Source of the DNA: Calliopsis andreniformis
Taxonomy: Eukaryota; Arthropoda; Insecta; Hymenoptera; Andrenidae
Direction of reading: 5' to 3'
Length of the DNA: 64,000 nucleotides
Assembly: GCF_051401765.1 (NCBI RefSeq)
Contig: NW_027480422.1
Coordinates: 25,128,001 to 25,192,000 of the forward strand
The position numbers were made by a program, and so were the translations under genes. Shown piece by piece: positions 33,193 to 47,470 of the stretch. Positions within the stretch are counted from its first letter, which is position 1; the number at the start of each line of letters is the position of its first letter. The notes beneath the pieces were generated by a model that worked only from the letters and a program-made list of their open reading frames with translations, was not told where the DNA came from and ran no database searches.

Positions 33193-36100
33193 GTTTTTCC
33201 ATCGTATAAAATGAATAATTGCAAACAGTGTGAAAGTAATGGTCATTCCTACGTTCCGGGCAACCTAGGCTTCACTCTGGGGCGTTGGTACAGCAGATCG
33301 AATATTTAGGGCCTAAGAAGTCAACGCCCGAATCATAAAATACGATATATGTACAACAGTTTTTCCATCGTATAAAACGAATAATTGCAACCAGTGTGAA
33401 AGTAATGGCCATTTCTACGTTCCGGGCAACCTAGGCTTCACTCTAGGGCGTTGCTGCACCACACCGAATAGCTACGGCCTTAGAGGTCAACGCCTGAAGC
33501 ATAAAATACAATAAAAATACCACAGTTTTTCCATCGTATAAAATGAATAATTGCAAACAGTGTGGAAGTAATGGTCATTTCTACGTTCCGGGCAACCTAG
33601 GCTTCACTCTAGGGCGTTGCTCGGCAAAATCGAATAGCTAGGGCCTTAGAAGTCAACGCCAGAAGTATAAAACACAATATAAATACAACAGCTTTTCCAT
33701 CGTATAAAATGAATAATTGCAAACAGTGTGAAAGTAATGGTCATTTCTACGTTCCGGGCAACCTAGGCTTCACTTTAGGGCGTTGCTCCACCAGATCGAA
33801 TAGTTAGGGCACGAGAAGTTAACGCCAGAAGCATAAAGTACAATAAAAATACAACAGCTATTCCATTGTATAAAAGGGATAATTGCAACCAGTGTGTAAG
33901 TTATGGTCATTTCTACGTTCCGGGCAACCTAGGCTTCACCCTAGGACGTTGCTCCACCAGATCGAATAGTTAGGGCCTAAGAAGTCAACGCCAGAAGAAT
34001 AAAATACGATATATGTACAACAGTTTTTCCATCGTATAAAACGAATAATTGCAACCAGTGTGCAAGTAATGGTCGTTTCTACGATCCGGGCAACCTAGGC
34101 ATCACTCTAGGGCGTTGTTCAACCAGAGCGAATAGCTAGGGCCTGAGAAGTCAACGCCTGAAGCATAAAATACAATATAAATACAACAGTTTTTCCATCG
34201 TATAACAGGAATAATTGCATCCAGTGTGCAAGTAATGGTCATTTCTACGATCCGGGCAACCTAGGCATCACACTAGGGCGTTGTTCAACCAGAGCGAATA
34301 GTTAGGGCCTTAGAGGTCAACGCCCGAAGCATAAAATACAAAATAAATAGAACAGTTTTTCCATTGTATAAAACGAATAATTGCAACCAGTGTGAAAGTA
34401 CTGGTCATTTCTACATTCCAGGCAACCTAGGCCTCACTCTAGGGCGTTGCTCCACCAGATCGAATAGCTAGGGACTTAGAAGTCAACGCCAGAAGCATAA
34501 AATACAATATAAGTACAACAGTTTTTCCATCGTATAAAATTAATAATTGCAAACAGTGTGAAAGTAATTTTCATTCCTACGTTCCGGGCAACCTAGGCTT
34601 CACTCTGGGGCGTTGGTACAGCAGATCGAATATTTAGGGCCTAAGAAGTCAACGCCCGAATCATAAAATACGATATATGTACAACAGTTTTTCCATCGTA
34701 TAAAACGAATAATTGCAACCAGTGTGAAAGTAATGGCCATTTCTACGTTCCGGGCAACCTAGGCTTCACTCTAGGGCGTTGCTGCACCACACCGAATAGC
34801 TACGGCCTTAGAGGTCAACGCCTGAAGCATAAAATACAATAAAAATACCACAGTTTTTCCATCGTATAAAATGAATAATTGCAAACAGTGTGGAAGTAAT
34901 GGTCATTTCTACGTTCCGGGCAACCTAGGCTTCACTCTAGGGCGTTGCTCGGCAAAATCGAATAGCTAGGGCCTTAGAAGTCAACGCCAGAAGCATAAAA
35001 CACAATATAAATACAACAGCTTTTCCATCGTATAAAATGAATAATTGCAAACAGTGTGAAAGTAATGGTCATTTCTACGTTCCGGGCAACCTAGGCTTCA
35101 CTTTAGGGCGTTGCTCCACCAGATCGAATAGTTAGGGCACGAGAAGTTAACGCCAGAAGCATAAAGTACAATAAAAATACAACAGCTATTCCATTGTATA
35201 AAAGGGATAATTGCAACCAGTGTGTAAGTTATGGTCATTTCTACGTTCCGGGCAACCTAGGCTTCACTCTAGGACGTTGCTCCACCAGATCGAATAGTTA
35301 GGGCCTAAGAAGTCAACGCCAGAAGAATAAAATACGATATATGTACAACAGTTTTTCCATCGTATAAAACGAATAATTGCAACCAGTGTGCAAGTAATGG
35401 TCATTTCTACGATCCGGGCAACCTAGGCATCACTCTAGGGCGTTGTTCAACCAGAGCGAATAGTTAGGGCCTAAGAAGTCAACGCCTGAAGCATAAAATA
35501 CAAAATAAATAGATCAGTTTTTCCATTGTATAAAACGAATAATTGCAACCAGTGTGAAAGTACTGGTCATTTCTACATACCAGGCAACCTAGGCCTCACT
35601 CTAGGGCGTTGCTCCACCAGATCGAATAGCTAGGGCCTTAGAAGGCAACGCCAGAAGCATAAAATACAATATAAATACAACAGCTTTTCCATCGTACAAA
35701 ATGAATAATTGCAAACAGTGTGAAAGTAATGGTCATTTCTACGTTCCGGGCAACCTAGGCTTCACTCTGGGGCGTTGCTCAACCATATCGAATAGTTAGG
35801 GCCCAAGAACTTAACGCCAGATGCGTAAAGTACAATAACAATACAACAGCTTTTCCATCGTATAAAACGGATAATTGCAACCAGTGTGAAAGTTATTGTC
35901 ATTTCTACGTTCCGGGCAACCTCGGCTTGACTCCAGGTCGTTGCTCCACCAGATCGAATAGTTAGGGCCTTAGAAGTCAACGCCCGAAGCATAAAATACA
36001 ATAAAGGTACAATAGTTTTTCCATCGTATAAAATGAATAATTGCAAACAGTGTGAAGGTACTGGTCATTTCTACATTCCGGGATACCTAGGCTTCACTCT

Positions 36101-37508
36101 AGGGCGTTGCTCCGACAGATCGAATAGTTAGGGCCTTAGAGGTCAACGCCCGAAGCATAAAATACAAAATAAATAGAACAGTTTTTCCATTGTATAAAAC
36201 GAATAATTGCAACCAGTGTGAAAGTACTGGTCATTTCTACATTCCAGGCAACCTAGGCCTCACTCTAGGGCGTTGCTCCACCAGATCGAATAGCTAGGGA
36301 CTTAGAAGTCAACGCCAGAAGCATAAAATACAATATAAGTACAACAGTTTTTCCATCGTATAAAATGAATAATTGCAAACAGTGTGAAAGTAATGGTCAT
36401 TCCTACGTTCCGGGCAACCTAGGCTTCACTCTGGGGCGTTGCTCCACCAGGTCGAATAGTTAGGGCCTTAGTAAACAACTCCAGACGCATAAAATACAAT
36501 AAAAATACAGCAGTTTTTTCATCGTGCAACAGGAATAATTGCAAGAAGCCAGAAGGTAATGGTCATTTCTACGTTCCGGGAAATCTAGGCTTCTCTCTAG
36601 GGCGTTGCTCCACCAGATCGAATAGTTAGGGCCTAAGAAGTCAACGCCAGAAGCATAAAATACAATATAAATACAACAGTTTTTCCCTTGTATAACAGGT
36701 ATAATTGCAACCAGTGTGAATGCTACGGTCATTTCTACGTTCCGGGCAACCTAGGCTTCACTCTAGGGCGTTGCTCCACCACATCGAATAGTTAGGGCCT
36801 TAGATGTCAATGCCAGAAGCATAAAATGCCATATAAATACAACAGTTTTTCCACTGTATAGTATGAATAATTGCAACCAATGTGGAAGTAATGGTCATTT
36901 CTACGTTCCGGGCAACCTAGGCTTCACTCTAGGGCGTTGCTCAGCCACGTCAAATAGCTAAAGCCCTAGAAGAGAACGCCATACCAATAAAATACAATAT
37001 AAATACAACAGTCTTTCCATCGTATAAAACGAATAATTGCAACCAGTCTGATAGTTATGGTCATTTCTACGTTCCGGGCAACGTAGGCTTCACTCTATAG
37101 CGTTGCTCCACCAGATCGAATAGCTCGGGCCTTAGAAGTCAACGCCAGAAACGCAAAATAAAATAAAAATACAACAGTTATTCCATCGTATAACAGGAAT
37201 AATTACAACCAGTGTGAAAGTAATGGGCATTTCTACGTTCCGGGCAACCTAGGCTTCACTCTAGGGCGTTGCTCCACCACATCGAATAGTTAGGGCCTTA
37301 GATGTCAATGCCAGAAGCATAAAATGCCATATAAATACAACAGTTTTTCCACTGTATAGTATGAATAATTGCAAACAATGTGGAAGTAATGGTCATTTCT
37401 ACGTTCCGGGCAACCTAGGCTTCACTCTAGGGCGTTGCTCAGCCACGTCAAATAGCTAAAGCCCTAGAAGAGAACGCCATACCAATAAAATACAATATAA
37501 ATACAACA
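33193..37508 (+). repeat. 26-monomer HOR, copy 3 (4,316 bp)
   Basis: Last full copy. It reads like copy 2 throughout the parts compared. The boundary at 37508/37509 is where copies 1 and 2 run into AGTTTTTCCATCGTATAAAA, while here the array continues AGTCTTTCCATCGTATAAAA, rejoining monomers resembling 28.4 kb and then 22.85 kb. Confidence 0.95.
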
Positions 37509-39240
37509 GTCTTTCCATCGTATAAAACGAATAATTGCAACCAGTCTGACAGTTATGGTCATTTCTACGTTCCGGGCAACGTAGGCTTCACTCTATAGCG
37601 TTGCTCCACCAGATCGAATAGCTCGGGCCTCAGAAGTCAACGCCAGAAACGCAAAATAAAATAAAAATACAACAGTTATTCCATCGTATAACAGGAATAA
37701 TTACAACCAGTGTGAAAGTAATGGGCATTTCTACGTTCCGGGCAGCCTAGGCTTCACCCTAGGGCGTTGCTCAACCAGATCCAATAGTTAGGACCTAAGA
37801 AGTCAACGCCAGAAGCATAAAATACAAAATAGATGCAACAGTTTTTCCATCGGATGACAGGAATAATTGCAACCAGTGTGAAAGTGTTGGTAATTTCTAC
37901 GATCCGGGCAACCTAGGCTTCACTCTAGGGCGTTGTTCCACCAGATCGAATAGTTAGGGCCTAAGAAGACTACGCCAGAAGCATAAAATGCAATATAAAT
38001 ACAACAGCTTTTCCATCGTATAACACGAATAATTGCAACCAGTGTGTAAGATATGGTCATTTCTACGTTCCGGGCTACCTAGGCTTCACTCTAGGGCGTT
38101 GGTCCACCAGATCGAATAGTTAGGGCCTAAGAAGTCAACGCCAGGAGCACCAAATACAAAATAAATACAACAGTTTTTCCATCGTATAAAACGAATAATT
38201 GCATCCAGTGTGCAAGTAATGGTCATTTCTACGTACCGCGCAACCTAGGCTTCACACTAGGGTGTTGCTCAACCACATGCGATAGCTACGGCCCTAGAAG
38301 ACAACGCCATAACTATAAAATACAATATAAATACAACAGTCTATCCATCGTATAAAACGAATAATTGCAACCAGTCTGATAGTTATGGTCATTTCTACGT
38401 TCCGGGCAACCTAGGCTTCACCCTAGGGCGTTGCACCACCAGATCGAGTAGTTAGGGCTTAAGAAGTCAATGCCAGAAGCATAAAATACGATATATGTAC
38501 AACAGTTGTTCCATCGCATTAAATGAGTAATTGCAACCAGTGTGAAAGGTATGGTCATTTCTACGTTCGGGCAACCTAGGCTTCACTCTAGGGCGTTGCT
38601 CCACCAGATCGAATAGTTAGGGCCTAAGAAGTCAACGCCAGAAGCATAAAATACGATATATGTACAACAGTTTTTCCATCGTGTAAAACGAATATTTGCA
38701 ACCAGTGTGAAGGTAATGGTCATTTCTACGTTCCAGGCAACCTCGGCTTCACTCTAGGGCGGTGCTCCATCAGGTCGAATAGTTAGGGCCTAAGTAGTGA
38801 ACGCAAGAAGCATAAAATACAATATAAATACAACAGATTTTCCATCGTATAACTGGAGTAATTGCAACCAGTGTGAAAGAAATGGTCATTTCTACGTTCC
38901 GGGCAACCTAGGCTTCACTCTAGGGCGTTGCACCACCACATCGAATAGTTAGGGCCTTAGAAGTGAATGCCAGATGCATAAAATACAATATAAATAGAAC
39001 AGTTATTCCATTGTATAATACGAATAATTGCAACCAGTGTGATAGTTATGGTCATTTCAACGTTCCGGGCAACCCAGGCTGCACTCTAGGGCGCTGCTCC
39101 GCCAGATCGAATAGCTAGGGCCTTAGAAGGCAACGCCAGAAGCATAAAATACAATATAAATACAACAGCTTTTCCATCGTACAAAATGAATAATTGCAAA
39201 CAGTGTGAAAGTAATGGTCATTTCTACGTTCCGGGCAACC
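37509..39240 (+). repeat. Mosaic segment resembling the end of the ~31-monomer unit
   Basis: Monomers from about 37.74 kb on match 22.97-24.2 kb (for example CGGATGACAGGAATAATTGC and CATCGCATTAAATGAG). The offset jumps from 14,773 to 15,105 bp, a change of exactly 332 bp, so this copy holds two monomers absent at 23.3 kb (around 38.1-38.4 kb). It carries a one-base deletion, TACGTTCGGGCAACC, near 38560, also seen at 18480 and 23460. Confidence 0.87.
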
Positions 39241-41448
39241 TAGGCTTCACTCTGGGGCGTTGCTCAACCATATCGAATAGTTAGGGCCCAAGAACTTAAC
39301 GCCAGATGCGTAAAGTACAATAACAATACAACAGCTTTTCCATCGTATAAAACGGATAATTGCAACCAGTGTGAAAGTTATTGTCATTTCTACGTTCCGG
39401 GCAACCTCGGCTTGACTCCAGGTCGTTGCTCCACCAGATCGAATAGTTAGGGCCTTAGAAGTCAACGCCAGAAGCATAAAATACAATATAAGTACAACAG
39501 TTTTTCCATCGTATAAAATGAATAATTGCAAACAGTGTGAAAGTAATGGTCATTCCTACGTTCCGGGCAACCTAGGCTTCACTTTGGGGCGTTGGTACAG
39601 CAGATCGAATATTTAGGGCCTAAGAAGTCAACGCCCGAATCATAAAATACGATATATGTACAACAGTTTTTCCATCGTATAAAACGAATAATTGCAACCA
39701 GTGTGAAAGTAATGGCCATTTCTACGTTCCGGGCAACCTAGGCTTCACTCTAGGGCGTTGCTGCACCACACCGAATAGCTACGGCCTTAGAGGTCAACGC
39801 CTGAAGCATAAAATACAATAAAAATACCACAGTTTTTCCATCGTATAAAATGAATAATTGCAAACAGTGTGGAAGTAATGGTCATTTCTACGTTCCGGGC
39901 AACCTAGGCTTCACTCTAGGGCGTTGCTCGGCAAAATCGAATAGCTAGGGCCTTAGAAGTCAACGCCAGAAGTATAAAACACAATATAAATACAACAGCT
40001 TTTCCATCGTATAAAATGAATAATTGCAAACAGTGTGAAAGTAATGGTCATTTCTACGTTCCGGGCAACCTAGGCTTCACTTTAGGGCGTTGCTCCACCA
40101 GATCGAATAGTTAGGGCACGAGAAGTTAACGCCAGAAGCATAAAGTACAATAAAAATACAACAGCTATTCCATTGTATAAAAGGGATAATTGCAACCAGT
40201 GTGTAAGTTATGGTCATTTCTACGTTCCGGGCAACCTAGGCTTCACTCTAGGACGTTGCTCCACCAGATCGAATAGTTAGGGCCTAAGAAGTCAACGCCA
40301 GAAGAATAAAATACGATATATGTACAACAGTTTTTCCATCGTATAAAACGAATAATTGCAACCAGTGTGCAAGTAATGGTCATTTCTACGATCCGGGCAT
40401 CCTAGGCATCACTCTAGGGCGTTGTTCAACCAGAGCGAATAGTTAGGGCCTGAGAAGTCAACGCCTGAAGCATAAAATACAATATAAATACAACAGTTTT
40501 TCCATCGTATAACAGGAATAATTGCATCCAGTGTGCAAGTAATGGTCATTTCTACGATCCGGGCAACCTAGGCATCACTCTAGGGCGTTGTTCAACCAGA
40601 GCGAATAGTTAGGGCCTTAGAGGTCAACGCCCGAAGCATAAAATACAAAATAAATAGAACAGTTTTTCCATTGTATAAAACGAATAATTGCAACCAGTGT
40701 GAAAGTGATGGCCATTTCTACGTTCCGGGCAACCTAGGCTTCACTCTAGGGCGTTGCTGCACCACACCGAATAGCTACGGCCTTAGAGGTCAACGCCTGA
40801 AGCATAAAATACAATAAAAATACCACAGTTTTTCCATCGTATAAAATGAATAATTGCAAACAGTGTGGAAGTAATGGTCATTTCTACGTTCCGGGCAACC
40901 TAGGCTTCACTCTAGGGCGTTTCTCGGCAAAATCGAATAGCTAGGGCATTAGAAGTCAACGCCAGAAGTATAAAACACAATATAAATACAACAGCTTTTC
41001 CATCGTATAAAATGAATAATTGCAAACAGTGTGAAAGTAATGGTCATTTCTACGTTCCGGGCAACCTAGGCTTCACTTTAGGGCGTTGCTCCACCAGATC
41101 GAATAGTTAGGGCACGAGAAGTTAACGCCAGAAGCATAAAGTACAATAAAAATACAACAGCTATTCCATTGTATAAAAGGGATAATTGCAACCAGTGTGT
41201 AAGTTATGGTCATTTCTACGTTCCGGGCAACCTAGGCTTCACTCTAGGACGTTGCTCCACCAGATCGAATAGTTAGGGCCTAAGAAGTCAACGCCAGAAG
41301 AATAAAATACGATATATGTACAACAGTTTTTCCATCGTATAAAACGAATAATTGCAACCAGTGTGCAAGTAATGGTCATTTCTACGATCCGGGCAACCTA
41401 GGCATCACTCTAGGGCGTTGTTCAACCAGAGCGAATAGTTAGGGCCTT
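39241..41448 (+). repeat. Further copies of the 8-monomer module, unequal lengths
   Basis: The module marked by GGTACAGCAG, GGCCATTTC, CTCGGCAAAATC and CTATTCCATTG recurs. The GGCCATTTC landmark is at 39714, 40710 and 41872, spacings of 996 and 1,162 bp, so units have been shortened to 6 and 7 monomers by loss of whole monomers. Small private variants appear, such as GGCGTTTCTCGGC near 40917. Confidence 0.85.
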
Positions 41449-44400
41449 AGAGGTCAACGCCCGAAGCATAAAATACAAAATAAATAGAACAGTTTTTCCA
41501 TTGTATAAAACGAATAATTGCAACCAGTGTGAAAGTACTGGTCATTTCTACATTCCAGGCAACCTAGGCCTCACTCTAGGGCGTTGCTCCACCAGATCGA
41601 ATAGCTAGGGACTTAGAAGTCAACGCCAGAAGCATAAAATACAATATAAGTACAACAGTTTTTCCATCGTATAAAATGAATAATTGCAAACAGTGTGAAA
41701 GTAATGGTCATTCCTACGTTCCGGGCAACCTAGGCTTCACTCTGGGGCGTTGGTACAGCAGATCGAATATTTAGGGCCTAAGAAGTCAACGCCCGAATCA
41801 TAAAATACGATATATGTACAACAGTTTTTCCATCGTATAAAACGAATAATTGCAACCAGTGTGAAAGTAATGGCCATTTCTACGTTCCGGGCAACCTAGG
41901 CTTCACTATAGGGCGTTGCTGCACCACACCGAATAGCTACGGCCTTAGAGGTCAACGCCTGAAGCATAAAATACAATAAAAATACCACAGTTTTTCCATC
42001 GTATAAAATGAATAATTGCAAACAGTGTGGAAGTAATGGTCATTTCTACGTTCCGGGCAACCTAGGCTTCACTCTAGGGCGTTGCTCGGCAAAATCGAAT
42101 AGCTAGGGCCTTAGAAGTCAACGCCAGAAGCATAAAACACAATATAAATACAACAGCTTTTCCATCGTATAAAATGAATAATTGCAAACAGTGTGAAAGT
42201 AATGGTCATTTCTACGTTCCGGGCAACCTAGGCTTCACTTTAGGGCGTTGCTCCACCAGATCGAATAGTTAGGGCACGAGAAGTTAACGCCAGAAGCATA
42301 AAGTACAATAAAAATACAACAGCTATTCCATTGTATAAAAGGGATAATTGCAACCAGTGTGTAAGTTATGGTCATTTCTACGTTCCGGGCAACCTAGGCT
42401 TCACTCTAGGACGTTGCTCCACCAGATAGAATAGTTAGGGCCTAAGAAGTCAACGCCAGAAGAATAAAATACGATATATGTACAACAGTTTTTCCATCGT
42501 ATAAAACGAATAATTGCAACCAGTGTGCAAGTAATGGTCATTTCTACGATCCGGGCAACCTAGGCATCACTCTAGGGCGTTGTTCAACCAGAGCGAATAG
42601 TTAGGGCCTGAGAAGTCAACGCCTGAAGCATAAAATACAATATAAATACAACAGTTTTTCCATCGTATAACAGGAATAATTTCATCCAGTGTGCAAGTAA
42701 TGGTCATTTCTACGATCCGGGCAACCTAGGCATCACTCTAGGGCGTTGTTCAACCAGAGCGAATAGTTAGGGCCTAAGAAGTCAACGCCTGAAGCATAAA
42801 ATACAATATAAATACAACAGTTTTTCCATCGTATAACAGGAATAATTGCAACCAGTGTGAAAGACATGGTCTTTTCTACGTTCCGGGCAATCTAGGCTTC
42901 ACTCTAGGGCGTTCCTCCACCACATCGAATAGCTACGGCCTTAGAAGTCAACGCCAGAAGCACAAAATAAAATAAAAATACAAGAGTTATTCCATCGTCT
43001 AACAGGAATAATTACAACCAGTGTGAAAGTAATGGGCATTTCCACGTTCCGTGCAACCTAGGCTGCACTCTAGGGCATTGCTCCACCACATCGAATAGCT
43101 GCGGCCTTAGAAGTCAACGCCAGAAGCATAAAATGCCATATAAATATAACAGTTGTTCCACTGTATAATATGAATAATTGCAAACAGTGTGGAAGTAATG
43201 GTCATTTGTACGTACCGCGCAACCTAGGCTTCACTCTAGGGCGTTGCACCACCACATCGAATAGTTAGGGCCTTAGAAGTGAATGCCAGATGCATAAAAT
43301 ACAATATAAATAGAACAGTTTTTCCATTGTATAAAACGAATAATTGCAACCAGTGTGATAGTTATGGTCATTTCAACGTCCCGGGCAACCCAGGCTGCAC
43401 TCTAGGGCGCTGCTCCGCCAGATCGAATAGCTAGGGCCTTAGAAGGCAACGCCAGAAGCATAAAATACAATATAAATACAACAGCTTTTCCATCGTATAA
43501 AATGAATAATTGCAAACAGTGTGAAAGTAATGGTCATTTCTACGTTCCGGGCAACCTAGGCTTCACTCTGGGGCGTTGCTCAACCATATCGAATAGTTAG
43601 GGCCCAAGAACTTAACGCGAGATGCGTAAAGTACAATAACAATACAACAGCTTTTCCATCGTATAAAACGGATAATTGCAACCAGTGTGAAAGTTATTGT
43701 CATTTCTACGTTCCGGGCAACCTCGGCTTGACTCCAGGTCGTTGCTCCACCAGATCGAATAGTTAGGGCCTTAGAAGCCAACGCCCGAAGCATAAAATAC
43801 AATAAAGGTACAATAGTTTTTCCATCGTATAAAATGAATAATTGCAAACAGTGTGAAGGTACTGGTCATTTCTACATTCCGGGATACCTAGGCTTCACTC
43901 TAGGGCGTTGCTCCGCCAGATCGAATAGTTAGGGCCTTAGAAGTCAACGCCCGAAGCATAAAATACAAAATAAATAGATCAGTTTTTCCATTGTATAAAA
44001 CGAATAATTGCAACCAGTGTGAAAGTACTGGTCATTTCTACATACCAGGCAACCTAGGCCTCACTCTAGGGCGTTGCTCCACCAGATCGAATAGCTAGGG
44101 CCTTAGAAGGCAACGCCAGAAGCATAAAATACAATATAAATACAACAGCTTTTCCATCGTACAAAATGAATAATTGCAAACAGTGTGAAAGTAATGGTCA
44201 TTTCTACGTTCCGGGCAACCTAGGCTTCACTCTGGGGCGTTGCTCAACCATATCGAATAGTTAGGGCCCAAGAACTTAACGCCAGATGCGTAAAGTACAA
44301 TAACAATACAACAGCTTTTCCATCGTATAAAACGGATAATTGCAACCAGTGTGAAAGTTATTGTCATTTCTACGTTCCGGGCAACCTCGGCTTGACTCCA

Positions 44401-44602
44401 GGTCGTTGCTCCACCAGATCGAATAGTTAGGGCCTTAGAAGTCAACGCCCGAAGCATAAAATACAATAAAGGTACAATAGTTTTTCCATCGTATAAAATG
44501 AATAATTGCAAACAGTGTGAAGGTACTGGTCATTTCTACATTCCGGGATACCTAGGCTTCACTCTAGGGCGTTGCTCCGACAGACCGAATAGTTAGGGCC
44601 TT
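41449..44602 (+). repeat. 19-monomer unit, copy 1 (3,154 bp)
   Basis: The landmark TTAGAGGTCAACGCCCG at about 41449 recurs at 44603, exactly 3,154 bp (19 x 166) away. The unit contains an 8-monomer module, then monomers with GACATGGTCTTTTC, ACAAGAGTTATTCC and GCCATATAAATATAACAG. It also contains a local duplication: the block at about 43440-43958 recurs 664 bp (4 monomers) later, near 44104-44602. Confidence 0.85.
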
Positions 44603-47086
44603 AGAGGTCAACGCCCGAAGCATAAAATACAAAATAAATAGAACAGTTTTTCCATTGTATAAAACGAATAATTGCAACCAGTGTGAAAGTACTGGTCATT
44701 TCTACATTCCAGGCAACCTAGGCCTCACTCTAGGGCGTTGCTCCACCAGATCGAATAGCTAGGGACTTAGAAGTCAACGCCAGAAGCATAAAATACAATA
44801 TAAGTACAACAGTTTTTCCATCGTATAAAATGAATAATTGCAAACAGTGTGAAAGGAATGGTCATTCCTACGTTCCGGGCAACCTAGGCTTCACTCTGGG
44901 GCGTTGGTACAGCAGATCGAATATTTAGGGCCTAAGAAGTCAACGCCCGAATCATAAAATACGATATATGTACAACAGTTTTTCCATCGTATAAAACGAA
45001 TAATTGCAACCAGTGTGAAAGTAATGGCCATTTCTACGTTCCGGGCAACCTAGGCTTCACTCTAGGGCGTTGCTGCACCACACCGAATAGCTACGGCCTT
45101 AGAGGTCAACGCCTGAAGCATAAAATACAATATAAATACAACAGCTTTTCCATCGTATAAAATGAATAATTGCAAACAGTGTGAAAGTAATGGTCATTTC
45201 TACGTTCCGGGCAACCTAGGCTTCACTCTAGGGCGTTGCTCGGCAAAATCGAATAGCTAGGGCCTTAGAAGTCAACGCCAGAAGCATAAAACACAATATA
45301 AATACAACAGCTTTTCCATCGTATAAAATGAATAATTGCAAACAGTGTGAAAGTAATGGTCATTTCTACGTTCCGGGCAACCTAGGCTTCACTTTAGGGC
45401 GTTGCTCCACCAGATCGAATAGTTAGGGCACGAGAAGTTAACGCCAGAAGCATAAAGTACAATAAAAATACAACAGCTATTCCATTGTATAAAAGGGATA
45501 ATTGCAACCAGTGTGTAAGTTATGGTCATTTCTACGTTCCGGGCAACCTAGGCTTCACTCTAGGACGTTGCTCCACCAGATCGAATAGTTAGGGCCTAAG
45601 AAGTCAACGCCAGAAGAATAAAATACGATATATGTACAACAGTTTTTCCATCGTATAAAACGAATAATTGCAACCAGTGTGCAAGTAATGGTCATTTCTA
45701 CGATCCGGGCAACCTAGGCATCACTCTAGGGCGTTGTTCAACCAGAGCGAATAGTTAGGGCCTGAGAAGTCAACGCCTGAAGCATAAAATACAATATAAA
45801 TACAACAGTTTTTCCATCGTATAACAGGAATAATTGCAACCAGTGTGAAAGACATGGTCTTTTCTACGTTCCGGGCAATCTAGGCTTCACTCTAGGGCGT
45901 TGCTCGACCACATCGAATAGCTACGGCCTTAGAAGTCAACGCCAGAAGCACAAAATAAAATAAAAATACAAGAGTTATTCCATCGTCTAACAGGAATAAT
46001 TACAACCAGTATGAAAGTAATGGGCATTTCCACGTTCCGTGCAACCTAGGCTGCACTCTAGGGCATTGCTCCACCACATCGAATAGCTGCGGCCTTAGAA
46101 GTCAACGCCAGAAGCATAAAATGCCATATAAATATAACAGTTGTTCCACTGTATAATATGAATAATTGCAAACAGTGTGGAAGTAATGGTCATTTCTACG
46201 TACCGCGCAACCTAGGCTTCACTCTAGGGCGTTGCACCACCACATCGAATAGTTAGGGCCTTAGAAGTCAACGCCAGAAGCATAAAACACAATATAAATA
46301 CAACAGCTTTTCCATCGTATAAAACGAATAATTGCAACCAGTGTGATAGTTATGGTCATTTCAACGTTCCGGGCAACCCAGGCTGCACTCTAGGGCGCTG
46401 CTCCGCCAGATCGAATAGCTAGGGCCTTAGAAGGCAACGCCAGAAGCATAAAATACAATATAAATACAACAGCTTTTCCATCGTATAAAATGAATAATTG
46501 CAAACAGTGTGAAAGTAATGGTCATTTCTACGTTCCTGGCAACCTAGGCTTCACTCTGGGGCGTTGCTCAACCATATCGAATAGTTAGGGCCCAAGAACT
46601 TAACGCCAGATGCGTAAAGTACAATAACAATACAACAGCTTTTCCATCGTATAAAACGGATAATTGCAACCAGTGTGAAAGTTATTGTCATTTCTACGTT
46701 CCGGGCAACCTCGGCTTGACTCCAGGTCGTTGCTCCACCAGATCGAATAGTTAGGGCCTTAGAAGCCAACGCCCGAAGCATAAAATACAATAAAGGTACA
46801 ATAGTTTTTCCATCGTATAAAATGAATAATTGCAAACAGTGTGAAGGTACTGGTCATTTCTACATTCCGGGATACCTAGGCTTCACTCTAGGGCGTTGCT
46901 CCGCCAGATCGAATAGTTAGGGCCTTAGAAGTCAACGCCCGAAGCATAAAATACAAAATAAATAGATCAGTTTTTCCATTGTATAAAACGAATAATTGCA
47001 ACCAGTGTGAAAGTACTGGTCATTTCTACATACCAGGCAACCTAGGCCTCACTCTAGGGCGTTGCTCCACCAGATCGAATAGCTAG
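44603..47086 (+). repeat. Unequal second copy of the 19-monomer unit (~15 monomers)
   Basis: Matches 41449-44602 first at an offset of 3,154 bp and then, after about 45.8 kb, at 2,988 bp, because the TTCATCCAG monomer at about 42.67 kb is absent here. It also lacks the extra 3-4 monomer local duplication. Near 47086 it switches to GGGACTTAGAAGTC and back into an 8-monomer module. All changes are whole monomers. Confidence 0.83.
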
Positions 47087-47470
47087 GGACTTAGAAGTCA
47101 ACGCCAGAAGCATAAAATACAATATAAGTACAACAGTTTTTCCAACGTATAAAATGAATAATTGCAAACAGTGTGAAAGTAATGGTCATTCCTACGTTCC
47201 GGGCAACCTAGGCTTCACTCTGGGGCGTTGGTACAGCAGATCGAATATTTAGGGCCTAAGAAGTCAACGCCCGAATCATAAAATACGATATATGTACAAC
47301 AGTTTTTCCATCGTATAAAACGAATAATTGCAACCAGTGTGAAAGTAATGGCCATTTCTACGTTCCGGGCAACCTAGGCTTCACTCTAGGGCGTGGCTGC
47401 ACCACATCGAATAGCTACGGCCTTAGAGGTCAACGCCTGAAGCATAAAATACAATAAAAATACCACAGTT
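47087..47470 (+). repeat. Start of another 8-monomer module
   Basis: Contains the GGTACAGCAG monomer (near 47230) and the GGCCATTTC / CTGCACC monomer, as at 24.6 and 41.75 kb. A private variant, TTTCCAACGTATAAAATG near 47140, recurs at the junction near 52450, which shows that this segment was copied there. Confidence 0.83.
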
